Source: Viridibacillus arenosi | GTDB taxonomy: Bacteria; Bacillota; Bacilli; Bacillales_A; Planococcaceae | DNA: 64,000 bases | NCBI RefSeq assembly: GCF_001955655.1 | Contig: NZ_MSPW01000009.1 | Span: 98,024-162,023, forward strand | Direction: 5' to 3' | Shown: positions 10,266 to 19,151 of the stretch, in pieces | Numbering within the stretch: position 1 is the first letter of the stretch | Layout of the letters: each line of letters opens with the position of its first letter | Made by a program: the position numbers and the translations under genes | The notes under the pieces: model-generated | Database searches by the model: none | Told to the model about the DNA's origin: nothing | The model's input: the letters and a program-made list of their open reading frames with translations, nothing else

Positions 10266-10826
10266 TTAGTTAGTTTCAATTAAGCCGTATTTGCCATCGC
10301 TACGTTTATAGACTATGTTCGTACCATCTGTTTCTGCATCTGTAAAGATGAAGAAATCATGACCAAGTAGGTTCATTTGAAGAACAGCTTCCTCATGATC
10401 CATTGGTTTTAATGAGAATTGTTTAGTACGTACAATTGTTAATTCGTCCTCTTCTTCAGCTACAGCCGCTGCAGTCGGTGATTGTTGAACAGTAGCAAAG
10501 TAATAGCCTACACCTTCACGCTCACGGAATTTTCGGTTCACTTTTGTTTTGTGCTTACGAATTTGTCGCTCAAGTTTGTTTATAATTAAATCAATCCCTG
10601 CATACAAATCTGCATTGCGCTCTTCAGCACGTAATGTTAGGTTTTTCATAGGAATAGTTACTTCAACTTTAGTTTGCTTATCATTGTAAAGCTTCAAGTT
10701 AACGTTAGCTGTTGCTTCGAAATCTTCGTTGAAATAACGCTCCATTTTCTGAATCTTGTTTTCAACGTATTCTCGAATTGCTGGAGTCACCTCAATGTTT
10801 TCACCACGAATGTTAAATGTTAGCAT
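10266..10826 (-). CDS. hpf: Long-form ribosome hibernation promoting factor
   Basis: HPF binds the 30S decoding region in stationary phase or stress and, in the long form, dimerises 70S ribosomes into inactive 100S particles. The 186-residue product has the S30AE/RaiA domain ([20 protein letters not shown] through about 100). A linker and the C-terminal dimerisation domain ([12 protein letters not shown] ... GHDFFIF) follow, as in B. subtilis YvyD. A good SD (AAAGGAGGAG) precedes ATG 10826. A SigB-type promoter is seen about 50 bp upstream, which agrees with the general-stress control of yvyD. Confidence 0.95.
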   Translation of the reverse strand: MLTFNIRGENIEVTPAIREYVENKIQKMERYFNEDFEATANVNLKLYNDKQTKVEVTIPMKNLTLRAEERNADLYAGIDLIINKLERQIRKHKTKVNRKFREREGVGYYFATVQQSPTAAAVAEEEDELTIVRTKQFSLKPMDHEEAVLQMNLLGHDFFIFTDAETDGTNIVYKRSDGKYGLIETN

Positions 10827-10869
10827 GTAAACTCCTCCTTTATTTCAACCATGTCTTACTAATTCTACA

Positions 10870-10894
10870 TTTCCCTAAAAACTCCTTCTTAAAC
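10870..10894 (-). promoter_or_regulatory. SigB (general stress) promoter of hpf
   Basis: On the minus strand GTTTAA (10894-10889), a 13-nt spacer, then GGGAAA (10875-10870). This fits the SigB consensus GTTTwA-N12-15-GGGwAw in all defined positions. B. subtilis yvyD is known to be SigB-dependent. Confidence 0.65.
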
Positions 10895-10953
10895 CGTAAA
10901 AAAATTTTAAAAAATTTAGGAATTCTGAAGAATTTTGTCGAAATATTGAACAC

Positions 10954-11346
10954 TCAATTATCAGAAGACGTTTTATTATTAATTACTTCAGTGCGTCGTC
11001 TCGCTTTGAGTTCTGAAATAATCATCTCTTCAACCGCTTCATCTTCTTCTAAATCAATGCCATATACATACGAGCCATTACCTGATTTTTTCCATTTCAC
11101 TTCACCTATTGTACGTATAGGCTTCGAAAAAAGAACAAACATTAACTCCATTCGAATTAAATAATTCTCCGCAGGCAAATTTAAAGGTGTCGACAACCTC
11201 AAGCCACTCGGGCTCATATCTAAAATCAAACAGTCAACTTTACTCGATAATTTACCCTGTTCTTTGCCATCCATACACAAACGAAATTCCGCTTTCACAG
11301 GTTCTTGAAGAATATGGCGAAACGACTCCAAGCGATTATATTTCAT
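10954..11346 (-). CDS. PilZ-like domain protein, possible c-di-GMP receptor
   Basis: A 130-residue soluble protein. The segment LILDMSPSGLRLSTP matches the second PilZ signature (D/NxSxxG), and EVKWKK...YGIDL fits the last strands. The first signature RxxxR is imperfect: RLESFR near residues 5-10 has the arginines four apart. It may therefore bind c-di-GMP weakly or not at all. The start ATG 11346 has AAGGTGAG ahead. It lies between the fliD operon terminator and hpf, with a GGDEF-EAL protein two genes away, so a role in flagellar control like YpfA/MotI is a reasonable but unproven guess. Confidence 0.65.
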   Translation of the reverse strand: MKYNRLESFRHILQEPVKAEFRLCMDGKEQGKLSSKVDCLILDMSPSGLRLSTPLNLPAENYLIRMELMFVLFSKPIRTIGEVKWKKSGNGSYVYGIDLEEDEAVEEMIISELKARRRTEVINNKTSSDN

Positions 11347-11427
11347 CAGAACTCACCTTCTCTTTTTATGTAATTTCATTATAATCAAACTGTTTATATT
11401 GGTAAATAGATAGGTATAAGTGATTAG

Positions 11428-11456
11428 AAAACCCTCCTCAATGGGTGAGGAGGGTT
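11428..11456 (-). terminator. Rho-independent terminator of the flaG-fliD-fliS-fliT operon
   Basis: A perfect 11-bp stem (AACCCTCCTCA / TGAGGAGGGTT) with a 5-nt loop, followed on the minus strand by TTTTCTAAT. It starts 5 nt after the fliT stop. Confidence 0.85.
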
Positions 11457-11460
11457 GAAG

Positions 11461-11820
11461 TTAATTTTTCCGGTCATAATACATGCCATCCATCGTACGG
11501 ACAGATGCATATGGATTTGTGTACTTTTGCTCCGATGCTTTAGTTGTTTGGAGTTGTTGCATATCAGCTTTAATTAAATTTTTCACTTTTAATAGACGTT
11601 CTTTAATGCCTTTATCTAATTCAATAAGGTTCTTTAATAGAGGATGATTATTCAATGCATTAGGATCACTTGCCTGTATATCATCAATGATGGCTCCACG
11701 AGCATCCAATAGGGTATCTATATTCTCGATAAAAGCATCCCGGTCTTTATCAGCTGGTAAATTAGTTAAGTGTGAATAAAGCTGTTCAGAGGCAATTAGC
11801 AATTGTTGGACTTTCCCCAT
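11461..11820 (-). CDS. fliT: FliT-like flagellar chaperone
   Basis: A 119-residue helical protein beginning MGKVQQLLIASEQLYSHLTN. FliT in Bacillus is a small export chaperone for the cap protein FliD. The frame is open 19 codons upstream, but ATG 11820 overlaps the fliS stop (TGATG), the usual coupling for this pair, so that start is chosen. Sequence similarity in this family is low; the call rests on size, helical composition and its place at the end of flaG-fliD-fliS. Confidence 0.75.
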   Translation of the reverse strand: MGKVQQLLIASEQLYSHLTNLPADKDRDAFIENIDTLLDARGAIIDDIQASDPNALNNHPLLKNLIELDKGIKERLLKVKNLIKADMQQLQTTKASEQKYTNPYASVRTMDGMYYDRKN

Positions 11821-12224
11821 CAAATCTGATTCCCTGTGAATTGTTGTTGACGATTTAAGCGTATAACTTCTTTCCATGTATCACGGAATTCTACAACATA
11901 GCCCTCTACTTCATCAATGATTGCTACATCATTTTGTATATTCGCCTCAACTAAACGACGATTCATATATTCATATAAATTTAGCATTTGTTTAGAAATT
12001 TCAATATCCATGTTCAACGTTGACATTAATTCAGAGATAATTGCTTGCGCTTTTAATAGATTCGTATTCTTCGCTTCTACATCTTTCGACCCAATAGCAA
12101 GTTTACCTTTATGTAAAAACTTAATACATCCATTATAAAGCATTAACGTAAGCTCACCAGGGGATGCCGTCGTCACACTATTTTGTTTATAGGCTTGATG
12201 CGCTGATTGTGCTGCCAAAATCAT
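11820..12224 (-). CDS. fliS: FliS, flagellin-specific export chaperone
   Basis: FliS binds the disordered C-terminus of flagellin and keeps it unpolymerised until export. The 134-residue protein carries the family start (AHQAYKQNSVTTASPGELTL) and the LMLYNGCIKFL helix. GAAGGAG lies 4-5 nt before ATG 12224. It is preceded by fliD and overlaps fliT by one base. In B. subtilis FliS also helps FliW-CsrA sense cytoplasmic flagellin; fliW and csrA are both present at 27 kb. Confidence 0.95.
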   Translation of the reverse strand: MILAAQSAHQAYKQNSVTTASPGELTLMLYNGCIKFLHKGKLAIGSKDVEAKNTNLLKAQAIISELMSTLNMDIEISKQMLNLYEYMNRRLVEANIQNDVAIIDEVEGYVVEFRDTWKEVIRLNRQQQFTGNQI

Positions 12225-12260
12225 ACAACTCCTTCAAAATGTTTACTACTATTATACCAG

Positions 12261-14123
12261 TTATTGTCCGCCAAATTGCGCGAAAATTGACGATTGTGAG
12301 TTGGCTTTGTTAATTGCTGTCTCCATTGCAGTGAATTGCTTCCAATATCTTGCTTCAACGTCCTTTAAACGATCTGTTAAAGTAGTGATTCGCTTATTCG
12401 TATCGATTAAATTTTTACCGATAGCAAATTGGTTATCAGTCATTGTTGCACGGCCAGCTTTTTTCTCGATATTTTTTGTGAAGTCAGACATTGAGTCACG
12501 TAATCGTTGTACAATACCACGCGTGTCGCCTTCAGAATCTGTTTTACTACCATTTTGAGTTAACGTTTTAACTACACGATCTGGATCTTCTTCTAGAGCT
12601 TTACGTAACTTAGTTTCATCAATAACAAGTTTACCACCATCATTAAAATTACTTGATGTCGTAATCCCCATTTTAAACATAGTATCGATGACGTTATTTC
12701 CTAGTCCTAGACCTTTCACTTGGCTATACAGTGCATTACGCATATCACCTAAACCATTACGTAAAATTGAATCACCACGTAAAAGTCCGCTCATTGCTTT
12801 TTCATCCCAAAGCTTTTGCTCGCTTTCAGTCATATCTTTACGTTGTTCAGCAGTTAACGGGGTGTAGTCACGGTATTTTGTTTCTTTTAGATGATCATTT
12901 AAATCGGTGATTAATTCGTTATATTTAGTGACGAATTCTTTTACTTTGTCTACCATAGAATCTAAGTCTTTATCAGCTGATATGGAAACTGTTGAACCAG
13001 AAAAATTTTGGTTCAATGTAACTGTATATCCAGATTGTGTAAATGTATTTGAAGTACTTTCCATTTCCATTCCATTTACTGTATAAAATGCGTTAACGAC
13101 AGGTTTATCGCTATTAATATTTCCTGTATTACCACTTAAAAAACCTAATTTATTAAAGACACCGGAATTATCTTCATCAACTCTGATAGACACACCCGCT
13201 TTATGACCTGTCGAATTTGCTGTTATCGACATTTTCCCATCATTAGATACTATAGCCGTTAATCCTGCTCCATTGAGACGTTTCATAAAAGATTCCAAAG
13301 TGTCTGTTTCTTTATAATTTATAGTAGCTGGGGCAAGTTCACCTGTTGAATTAATAACTGATAATTTTATAGTTCCGTCTGTTAGCCCCAATTCACCAAG
13401 AGTGGTTTTATTAGTAGTAGTATTATTATTATTTACATTAGAATAAAGCGTTTTAGATGTACCTAACTTTGATCCGGCTGATGTATCATCAAAGCCTAAT
13501 TTACCTAGTTCTACTGAATTATCAGGATTACCTTGTACTTCAATAGATTCACCTGATTCTTTAGCAGTTATAGATAATTTACCGTTTGTTATAGATGCAT
13601 TAAAACCTTTAGAATTTAAGTCATCTATAAAACTCTTTAGTGTAGTATTTTTATCAAAACTGATGGATTGAATATTATCTGCTTCCCCATCTTTTTTGAT
13701 AGCTAAATTTAAAGTAGAATTTGAATTGATTCCTAATTCTCCAAAAGTTGTTTCATTTGTTGCTATACTTTTTTCTGTTGGAGGAGCAGTAATGACAACT
13801 TTGTTCGCTGCTGTTGCTAATGTAGCCTTATCAATATTTAATGTACCACTAGCACCAGAACCTGCTGTTACAGATACTGCTGTACTATTCGACACATTCA
13901 CTTTATTTTTCACAAAATTACTAGATAACGAGAAATTATCAAATAAATAATCACTAAATGTTTTTAGTTTTGTATTTACTGAACGATATGCGTCACGTTG
14001 CCATTCATATGTTGTTTTCTTTTGATTTAATTTATTTAGGGGCATACGTTCTGCCGTCATTAACTTTTCTACTAATGCATCGATGTCCATTCCTGAAGCT
14101 AATCCACCTACACGGTTTACCAT
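12261..14123 (-). CDS. fliD: FliD, flagellar filament cap protein
   Basis: FliD forms the cap under which flagellin subunits polymerise. The 620-residue length is somewhat above the B. subtilis protein (498). The N-terminus (VNRVGGLASGMDIDALVEKL) is the FliD_N signature, and the C-terminal coiled segment (RITTLTDRLKDVEARYWKQFTAME) is the FliD_C helix that plugs the filament. The extra length is in the central surface domains, with repeated flagellin-hook-IN-like modules (TTFGELGI... and TTLGELGL...). GGGAGGT precedes ATG 14123. Confidence 0.95.
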   Translation of the reverse strand: MVNRVGGLASGMDIDALVEKLMTAERMPLNKLNQKKTTYEWQRDAYRSVNTKLKTFSDYLFDNFSLSSNFVKNKVNVSNSTAVSVTAGSGASGTLNIDKATLATAANKVVITAPPTEKSIATNETTFGELGINSNSTLNLAIKKDGEADNIQSISFDKNTTLKSFIDDLNSKGFNASITNGKLSITAKESGESIEVQGNPDNSVELGKLGFDDTSAGSKLGTSKTLYSNVNNNNTTTNKTTLGELGLTDGTIKLSVINSTGELAPATINYKETDTLESFMKRLNGAGLTAIVSNDGKMSITANSTGHKAGVSIRVDEDNSGVFNKLGFLSGNTGNINSDKPVVNAFYTVNGMEMESTSNTFTQSGYTVTLNQNFSGSTVSISADKDLDSMVDKVKEFVTKYNELITDLNDHLKETKYRDYTPLTAEQRKDMTESEQKLWDEKAMSGLLRGDSILRNGLGDMRNALYSQVKGLGLGNNVIDTMFKMGITTSSNFNDGGKLVIDETKLRKALEEDPDRVVKTLTQNGSKTDSEGDTRGIVQRLRDSMSDFTKNIEKKAGRATMTDNQFAIGKNLIDTNKRITTLTDRLKDVEARYWKQFTAMETAINKANSQSSIFAQFGGQ

Positions 14124-14151
14124 TTATATTACCTCCCAGTAATCTTGCTTT

Positions 14152-14514
14152 TTAGATTGTTTCATCTACTACCATGCCTAAATACTTTTGCATTGTGTAA
14201 TAAGCATCTAACAGCTTTTTTGGTGGAATTTCACGTACCACTTCATCTGTTTCGGTGTCTACTACTTGCACAAAATAACGATTTAGTCCATCATGCAGGA
14301 CAAACTTGGAGTTTTTGCTATGAAACTCCATAAATTCATTTAGAGCATTTACCGCTCTTTCTAACGTTTCTTTAGCTGGTTGTTCTTCATGTTGTGAATT
14401 TTGCTGTACTTTAATCATTTTATCCATGTCATTTACTTCAACAATGGATGACTTGACTTGTGTTCCAGCAGTAGTTGTAACACTCTCATTAGGTGCTTGT
14501 GACGATATTCGCAT
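14152..14514 (-). CDS. flaG: FlaG family flagellar protein
   Basis: FlaG proteins affect filament length in several bacteria; the mechanism is unclear. The 120-residue protein has a disordered N-terminus and the conserved C-terminal domain (FVLHDGLNRYFVQVVDTETD, then VVREIPPKKLLDAYYTMQKY). GGAGGAT lies just ahead of ATG 14514. It is the first gene of flaG-fliD-fliS-fliT and is divergent from the lone flagellin gene at 14657. Confidence 0.92.
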   Translation of the reverse strand: MRISSQAPNESVTTTAGTQVKSSIVEVNDMDKMIKVQQNSQHEEQPAKETLERAVNALNEFMEFHSKNSKFVLHDGLNRYFVQVVDTETDEVVREIPPKKLLDAYYTMQKYLGMVVDETI

Positions 14515-14589
14515 TTAACTCAATCCTCCTACGTTCACAATATTTATTACTGTTATTATCGGAGTCAACTAAGAATCTTTCAGCAAATC

Positions 14590-14617
14590 TAAAAAATTCG
14601 TAAGATTTTGCCGATAT
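14590..14617 (+). promoter_or_regulatory. SigD (flagellar sigma) promoter of the lone flagellin gene
   Basis: TAAA (14590-14593), a 16-nt spacer, then a perfect GCCGATAT (14610-14617). This is the SigD -10 consensus exactly; the usual spacing is about 15. The predicted start is about 14624, giving a short leader before the SD at 14644. Confidence 0.75.
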
Positions 14618-14656
14618 TACATTTGGTAACAAATATTTCACATGGAGGTGAATAGA

Positions 14657-15466
14657 TTGAGAATACAAAATAAGGCATGGACGACCTTTGCAAATAACCG
14701 TGTTCAAAAGAATCAATCTGCAATCACGAAAACACTTGAGAAGTTATCCGGTGGAGATAAAATTGTTCGAGCCTCATTAAATGCTTCTGGTCTCAGTATC
14801 TCAGAAACGATGCGCTCACAGATTAAGGGCCTTTCACGAGCTCAACAAAATATGCAAGATGGACTATCTGTTTTAGAAGTTACAGATTCTGGATTACAGA
14901 GTGTAAATGTGGCATTGCATCGTGGACGGGAGTTAGCAGTACAAGCTGCAAATGACACCCTAACAGATGATGATCGTAATGCGGCTCAAAAAGAATTAGA
15001 CCAATTAATGGAATCTATCAATGATACAGCAGATAATTTAGAATTCAACACAAAACGAATTCTAGGTGAAATCCGTCCATTATTTATCCAAGTCGGTTCA
15101 AATGCTGACCAAAAGTTGGCTATTGATACTGTTGATGTAAGTACTAAAGCGTTAGGTCTCGAAAATGCTAACTTACAGACTCGAGAAAATGCAGATGATT
15201 TAATTAGTAAAATCGATAAAGCCATTGAACATATTTCAAAAGACTTGGCTAATGTAGGTTCTGATTATAATGCATTGACATCCCATCATGAAAATATAGG
15301 GCGTGCTGAAGAAAGTTTACAAAAATCCGAATCATTAATCCGGGATCCAGATATGGCTCTTGAAATGATGGATTTAGTTAAACAAAACATCGTTCAAAAA
15401 GGCGATGAATTACTTATTCAAAATACAAATCGTAATGTACAATCAATCCTCGGGCTATTTAAATAA
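14657..15466 (+). CDS. Divergent flagellin-like protein (second flagellin)
   Basis: A 269-residue flagellin-fold protein with D0/D1 ends: ASGLSISETMRSQIKGLSRAQ near the N-terminus and SLIRDPDMALEMMDLVKQN near the C-terminus. It lacks the central variable domain. It differs from the main flagellin at many positions normally fixed, including the terminal segment (SILGLFK rather than LQLLQ). The frame is open from ATG 14642, but that ATG is part of the SD (GGAGGTGA, 14644-14651), so TTG 14657 (MRIQNKAWTT) is the start, matching MRIQHN of Hag. It stands alone on the plus strand behind a SigD promoter. It could be a minor filament, junction or specialised flagellin; that is inference. Confidence 0.85.
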   Translation: MRIQNKAWTTFANNRVQKNQSAITKTLEKLSGGDKIVRASLNASGLSISETMRSQIKGLSRAQQNMQDGLSVLEVTDSGLQSVNVALHRGRELAVQAANDTLTDDDRNAAQKELDQLMESINDTADNLEFNTKRILGEIRPLFIQVGSNADQKLAIDTVDVSTKALGLENANLQTRENADDLISKIDKAIEHISKDLANVGSDYNALTSHHENIGRAEESLQKSESLIRDPDMALEMMDLVKQNIVQKGDELLIQNTNRNVQSILGLFK

Positions 15467-15473
15467 ATGGTGA

Positions 15474-15527
15474 AAAAAAGAGCTACCAAAAAAGTCGTTT
15501 CCATCGACTTTTTAAGTAGCTCTTTTC
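15474..15527 (+). terminator. Strong terminator after the lone flagellin gene
   Basis: AAAGAGCTAC and AAAAAGTCG pair with CGACTTTTT and GTAGCTCTTTT in a long, nearly perfect stem, ending in a T tract. It follows the stop by about 10 nt. The A-rich left side means it could also work on the minus strand. Confidence 0.85.
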
Positions 15528-15728
15528 AATGAAGTTGAAGTCACAAGTAGTGTGATTTGATAATTATCAACTAAAAAACAAGTGGCTGACACAACATATT
15601 GCTTGAAAATACAATTACAGAAATAAACAGGAAAAATCCATTTAAAACAATCACTTAGCTATTTACTCTTAACCAATTATGTATATCAATAAATTCCCCT
15701 ATTATTTAATATTATCCATAAAGAAATT

Positions 15729-16406
15729 CTACATTTTTTTTAGATTTTCACAAATTATAAAGTCCATCATATTATCAATATCATATGAATGTTCCTTACT
15801 CATCAAATAGCCTACTGTATCATCAGCTAAAAAAGATTTTGACTCTTGAATTACTTTTGTTTTACCTATATAAATAGCACCATTTAATGAGTATGTTAAA
15901 GGTAAATCTTGACGCCTTACAGCGATTGGTTCATCCGCAAATAAAGGTTGTAAAACTTTTTCTTCGCTCATTTTATACATCCAATAAGGAGATTCAGATG
16001 TTTCTACTACACTAACACAATAGTTACTATCGTTTTTAAGCAATTTTTCAATGGCATTATCAATATCTTCTACAGTTCTCATCGGAGAAGTTGGTTGTAG
16101 CAAGATAATATAATCATAGCCTGGGCATTGAGCAATGGCATGTAATACAGGCTCCATACCCGATGTCGTATCATTTGCTAATTCAGATGGCCTTACAAAG
16201 GGAACTTCACAGCCATATTCTTCTGCTACTTGAATAATCTCTTGATCTTCTGAAGACAAAATGAGTCTCGTTATATACTTCGATTTTTTTGCTTCTTCAA
16301 TTGTCCATGCAATGAGTGGTTTCCCTGCTAATTCTTTGATATTTTTACGAGGGATACCTTTAGATCCCCCTCTCGCAGGAATCACCGCTAAAAAGGTTGG
16401 CTTCAT
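15729..16406 (-). CDS. legF: CMP-legionaminic acid synthetase (acylneuraminate cytidylyltransferase family)
   Basis: Activates the finished nonulosonic acid with CTP for transfer to flagellin. The 225-residue protein has the family N-terminus AVIPARGGSKGIPRKNIKEL (CTP-binding loop), LLQPTSPMRT and a SLNGAIY segment. ATG 16406 has AAGGAGGA ahead and overlaps the ptmE stop by 4 nt. It is the last gene of the legionaminic operon. Sequence alone cannot separate CMP-Leg from CMP-Neu or CMP-Pse synthetase; the neighbouring GDP-type pathway genes favour legionaminic acid. Confidence 0.87.
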   Translation of the reverse strand: MKPTFLAVIPARGGSKGIPRKNIKELAGKPLIAWTIEEAKKSKYITRLILSSEDQEIIQVAEEYGCEVPFVRPSELANDTTSGMEPVLHAIAQCPGYDYIILLQPTSPMRTVEDIDNAIEKLLKNDSNYCVSVVETSESPYWMYKMSEEKVLQPLFADEPIAVRRQDLPLTYSLNGAIYIGKTKVIQESKSFLADDTVGYLMSKEHSYDIDNMMDFIICENLKKM

Positions 16407-17452
16407 TTTACTTCCTCCTTATAATCAGAGTTAGCTTGCTCAAAATCTGCCATTCGTCCAATATCTAACCAATATTCTCTCACAGGAAATGCTGATACAT
16501 TATTTTGTTCATCCATTAATTTTTTAAACAAATCTGGCATATCATAAAATTCATCTTGTGGAATATAATCAAACACTTCTGGACTTAATACATAAATTCC
16601 TGCATTCACAAAGCTTCTATGCATTGGCTTCTCTTTAATTGAAACTAACTGCTGCCCTTCCGTTTCAATAACACCATAAGGTATTTGATATTCATATTCA
16701 CGTACGCACATCGTCGCAGCCGCTTCTGTTTCTTCGTGGAATTGCAAAAGCTGTTCAAAATTTACTTGAGTTAACAAATCACCATTCATAACAAAAATAG
16801 GGCTTGAAGGTTTTTCCTTCAATAAAGATAAAGCCCCTGCCGTTCCCATTCTTTTATCTTCTTCTATGTAAGAAATGGACACCCCAAAAGCTGAACCATC
16901 CTGAAAATAATCTTGAATGACTTCTTTTTTATAATTTACAGATAGTATAAAATTAGTGAAGCCATATTGCTTAAAACCTTCTATAATCGTTTCTAAAATT
17001 GGCTTATTTCCTACATTTAGCATTGGCTTCGGAATATTCTCTGTTAATGGACGTAAACGTGTACCAAGGCCACCTGCCATTAAAATAACCGTATTTCCAT
17101 TATCTTTGGTAGCTGGGTCCTCATCGGCAAAAATGATATCAATAATTCTATTATCCATATCTATAATTGGTAACTGCTTTAATTTATGTTTTTTTAGTAG
17201 GTTTAAACAATCACTATATGTATTATTAATGCATGCACTTACAGGAGAAGAATTCATTACCTGTTTAATTGGAACATCTAATCCTTCTCCTCTTAAAATA
17301 CCCCTACGAATGTCTCCATCAGTTACAGTACCTAGTAAATTCAATGTTTCATCTACCACTGCTGCAAATTGCATAGAAGAGTCATCGATGATTTTCATTG
17401 TTTCTAAAAGTGTTGTATTTTCATTAACTAAGATACTTCGCCAATTTTTCAA
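16403..17452 (-). CDS. ptmE: CBS-domain nucleotidyltransferase, glucosamine-1-phosphate guanylyltransferase type
   Basis: A 349-residue protein with two CBS motifs (about 1-115) fused to a nucleotidyltransferase (about 120-349, VILMAGGLGTRLRPLTENIP). This is the architecture of PtmE, which makes GDP-GlcN(Ac) and commits the sugar to the GDP-linked legionaminic route in Campylobacter. Its presence beside legB/C/G/I/F argues for legionaminic rather than pseudaminic or sialic acid. The start is TTG 17452, which abuts the stop of the acetyltransferase gene, with a GGAAGTGG-type SD. Confidence 0.85.
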   Translation of the reverse strand: MKNWRSILVNENTTLLETMKIIDDSSMQFAAVVDETLNLLGTVTDGDIRRGILRGEGLDVPIKQVMNSSPVSACINNTYSDCLNLLKKHKLKQLPIIDMDNRIIDIIFADEDPATKDNGNTVILMAGGLGTRLRPLTENIPKPMLNVGNKPILETIIEGFKQYGFTNFILSVNYKKEVIQDYFQDGSAFGVSISYIEEDKRMGTAGALSLLKEKPSSPIFVMNGDLLTQVNFEQLLQFHEETEAAATMCVREYEYQIPYGVIETEGQQLVSIKEKPMHRSFVNAGIYVLSPEVFDYIPQDEFYDMPDLFKKLMDEQNNVSAFPVREYWLDIGRMADFEQANSDYKEEVK

Positions 17453-18079
17453 CTATTCCACTTCCTTTGCAGGTACCCCAAAAGCTTTTTTGTTTGTACC
17501 TATATTTGAAATAACAACAGCTCCTGCACCAATAAGAGTATTCTTACCAATTTCAACAGCTTGAATAATAGAACTACCAGTACCAATATGAGACCCATCA
17601 CCAATAATAACACTGCCTGATAGAGTCGTACCTGGTGCGATATGAACATGGGATCCTATTACACAATCATGTTCAATAATTGCTCCAGTATTAATAATCG
17701 TATTCTTACCAATTTGAGCATATGGCTGTATAATCGCTCCAGCCATCACTTGTGTGCCCTCAGCTAATATAGCTGTTTTTGAAATAATAGCCTTATCATG
17801 GATGCATGTTGCAAATGTATACCCTATTTTATTCATTTTTTCAAAAAGAGTTTCACGGAAATTTGAAATACGCACAGTTCCTATTCCTAAGACAAGTTCT
17901 ATTTCTTCGGGATTATAGTTTGTAATTACTACATCATTCCCAAGATACTTTAAGCCATAACTATTTACTTCTTCTTTCGGTGCAGTAAAACCGAGTATAT
18001 TTCGTTGCTGTAATAATAAGATTTCTGTTAAAACAGAAGCATGTCCACCATTTCCTATTATTATTATCGACTTATTCAT
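17453..18079 (-). CDS. legH: Sugar N-acetyltransferase, NeuD/PglD/LegH family
   Basis: A left-handed beta-helix acetyltransferase: an N-terminal Rossmann-like part (IIIIGNGGHASVLTEIL) and C-terminal hexapeptide repeats (IIQPYAQIGKNTIINTGAII, VHIAPGTTLSGSVIIGDG). In this cluster it most likely acetylates the 4-amino sugar intermediate (LegH role), although NeuD-type O-acetylation is possible. Start choice is uncertain. ATG 18079 (208 aa) has AAGAGG 12 nt upstream, while ATG 18091 lies directly against that SD, so the downstream start is preferred. Its start overlaps the end of legI. Confidence 0.82.
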   Translation of the reverse strand: MNKSIIIIGNGGHASVLTEILLLQQRNILGFTAPKEEVNSYGLKYLGNDVVITNYNPEEIELVLGIGTVRISNFRETLFEKMNKIGYTFATCIHDKAIISKTAILAEGTQVMAGAIIQPYAQIGKNTIINTGAIIEHDCVIGSHVHIAPGTTLSGSVIIGDGSHIGTGSSIIQAVEIGKNTLIGAGAVVISNIGTNKKAFGVPAKEVE

Positions 18080-19151
18080 CGATTTGTTCATCCTCTTTAT
18101 AAAATTTAGTAGACTTTTTCCCTAAAATAGACCAATACTTTGATGGAGATATGCCATTTCCAGGTCTTTTAACAGCGATATTAGATATTTTTAATATTTC
18201 TCCTTGTTTGATATCAGTACTTGCCACAAGACTTTTTCTAGCAGCTACTCTGTTTTTCATCTCCATTGCTGTTGGTTCTTTTAATCCTGTTCCTAAAGCA
18301 CTTTCAATCTGACGGATACCTTCAATCATAGCGCTTAATTCCAATGGCTCTAATGAAGCTACATGATCTGGTCCTGGTAAATTTCGGTCCATTGTAAAGT
18401 GCTTCTCTATGATAGTTGCCCCCATGCTAGTTGCAGCAATTGGAACTAAGATCCCTTGAGAGTGATCGGAAAATCCAATTGGCAAATTTAGCTCTACTGC
18501 TAACTGATTCATTGCTTTTAGATTGATTGTTTCAAATGGTGCTGGATATTCTGTTGTACAATGTAGAACCGTCACAAATTTTTGTAAAATCTCTTTAGCC
18601 TCATTTGTTTTATAATAAGAATGAACGTTCTCAATAGAAACTTCCTCATATGGCTTTGCTAAGCCATATGCGACAAAGGATAAGGCTTCATGTATTTCTG
18701 CAATTGTAGCCATACCTGTTGAAATAATCATTTTCTTTTTCTTTGTTGCAATATAATGAATAAAAGGTGAATTAGTCAGCTCACCAGATGGTATTTTAAT
18801 AGTCTGCATTTGTAAATCGTCAACTAAAAAATCCACGCTATCATGGTCAAATGGCGTAGATAAAAATTCGATTTCTATTTCATCACAATAGTTTTTCAGC
18901 GCTGTGAATTCTTCATATGATAATTCCAGTGATTTTAACATTTCATATTGAGACGTAGCCTCACCAAGATTTTCAACTTGATAATCTGCTTGCATAGCCT
19001 CTTTTGTCACTAAGTTCTCTGCATGAAATGTTTGAAACTTTACTGCATCAGCTCCGGCTTTCTTCGCCGTATAGACTAGCTTTTTTGCCAGGGAAAAGGA
19101 GCCATTATGATTAACTCCTGCTTCAGCAATGATATACGTTGATTGGCTCAT
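18072..19151 (-). CDS. legI: N,N'-diacetyllegionaminic acid synthase
   Basis: NeuB-family enzyme that condenses a 6-carbon diacetamido sugar with phosphoenolpyruvate to give the nine-carbon acid. The 359-residue protein has the NeuB barrel (IIAEAGVNHNGSFSLAKKLV; GADAVKFQTF; IIEKHFTMDRNLPGPDH) and a C-terminal SAF/antifreeze-like domain from about 295. It overlaps legG upstream by 4 nt and legH downstream. Family members use legionaminic, pseudaminic or sialic precursors; specificity is assigned from context. Confidence 0.9.
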   Translation of the reverse strand: MSQSTYIIAEAGVNHNGSFSLAKKLVYTAKKAGADAVKFQTFHAENLVTKEAMQADYQVENLGEATSQYEMLKSLELSYEEFTALKNYCDEIEIEFLSTPFDHDSVDFLVDDLQMQTIKIPSGELTNSPFIHYIATKKKKMIISTGMATIAEIHEALSFVAYGLAKPYEEVSIENVHSYYKTNEAKEILQKFVTVLHCTTEYPAPFETINLKAMNQLAVELNLPIGFSDHSQGILVPIAATSMGATIIEKHFTMDRNLPGPDHVASLEPLELSAMIEGIRQIESALGTGLKEPTAMEMKNRVAARKSLVASTDIKQGEILKISNIAVKRPGNGISPSKYWSILGKKSTKFYKEDEQIDE

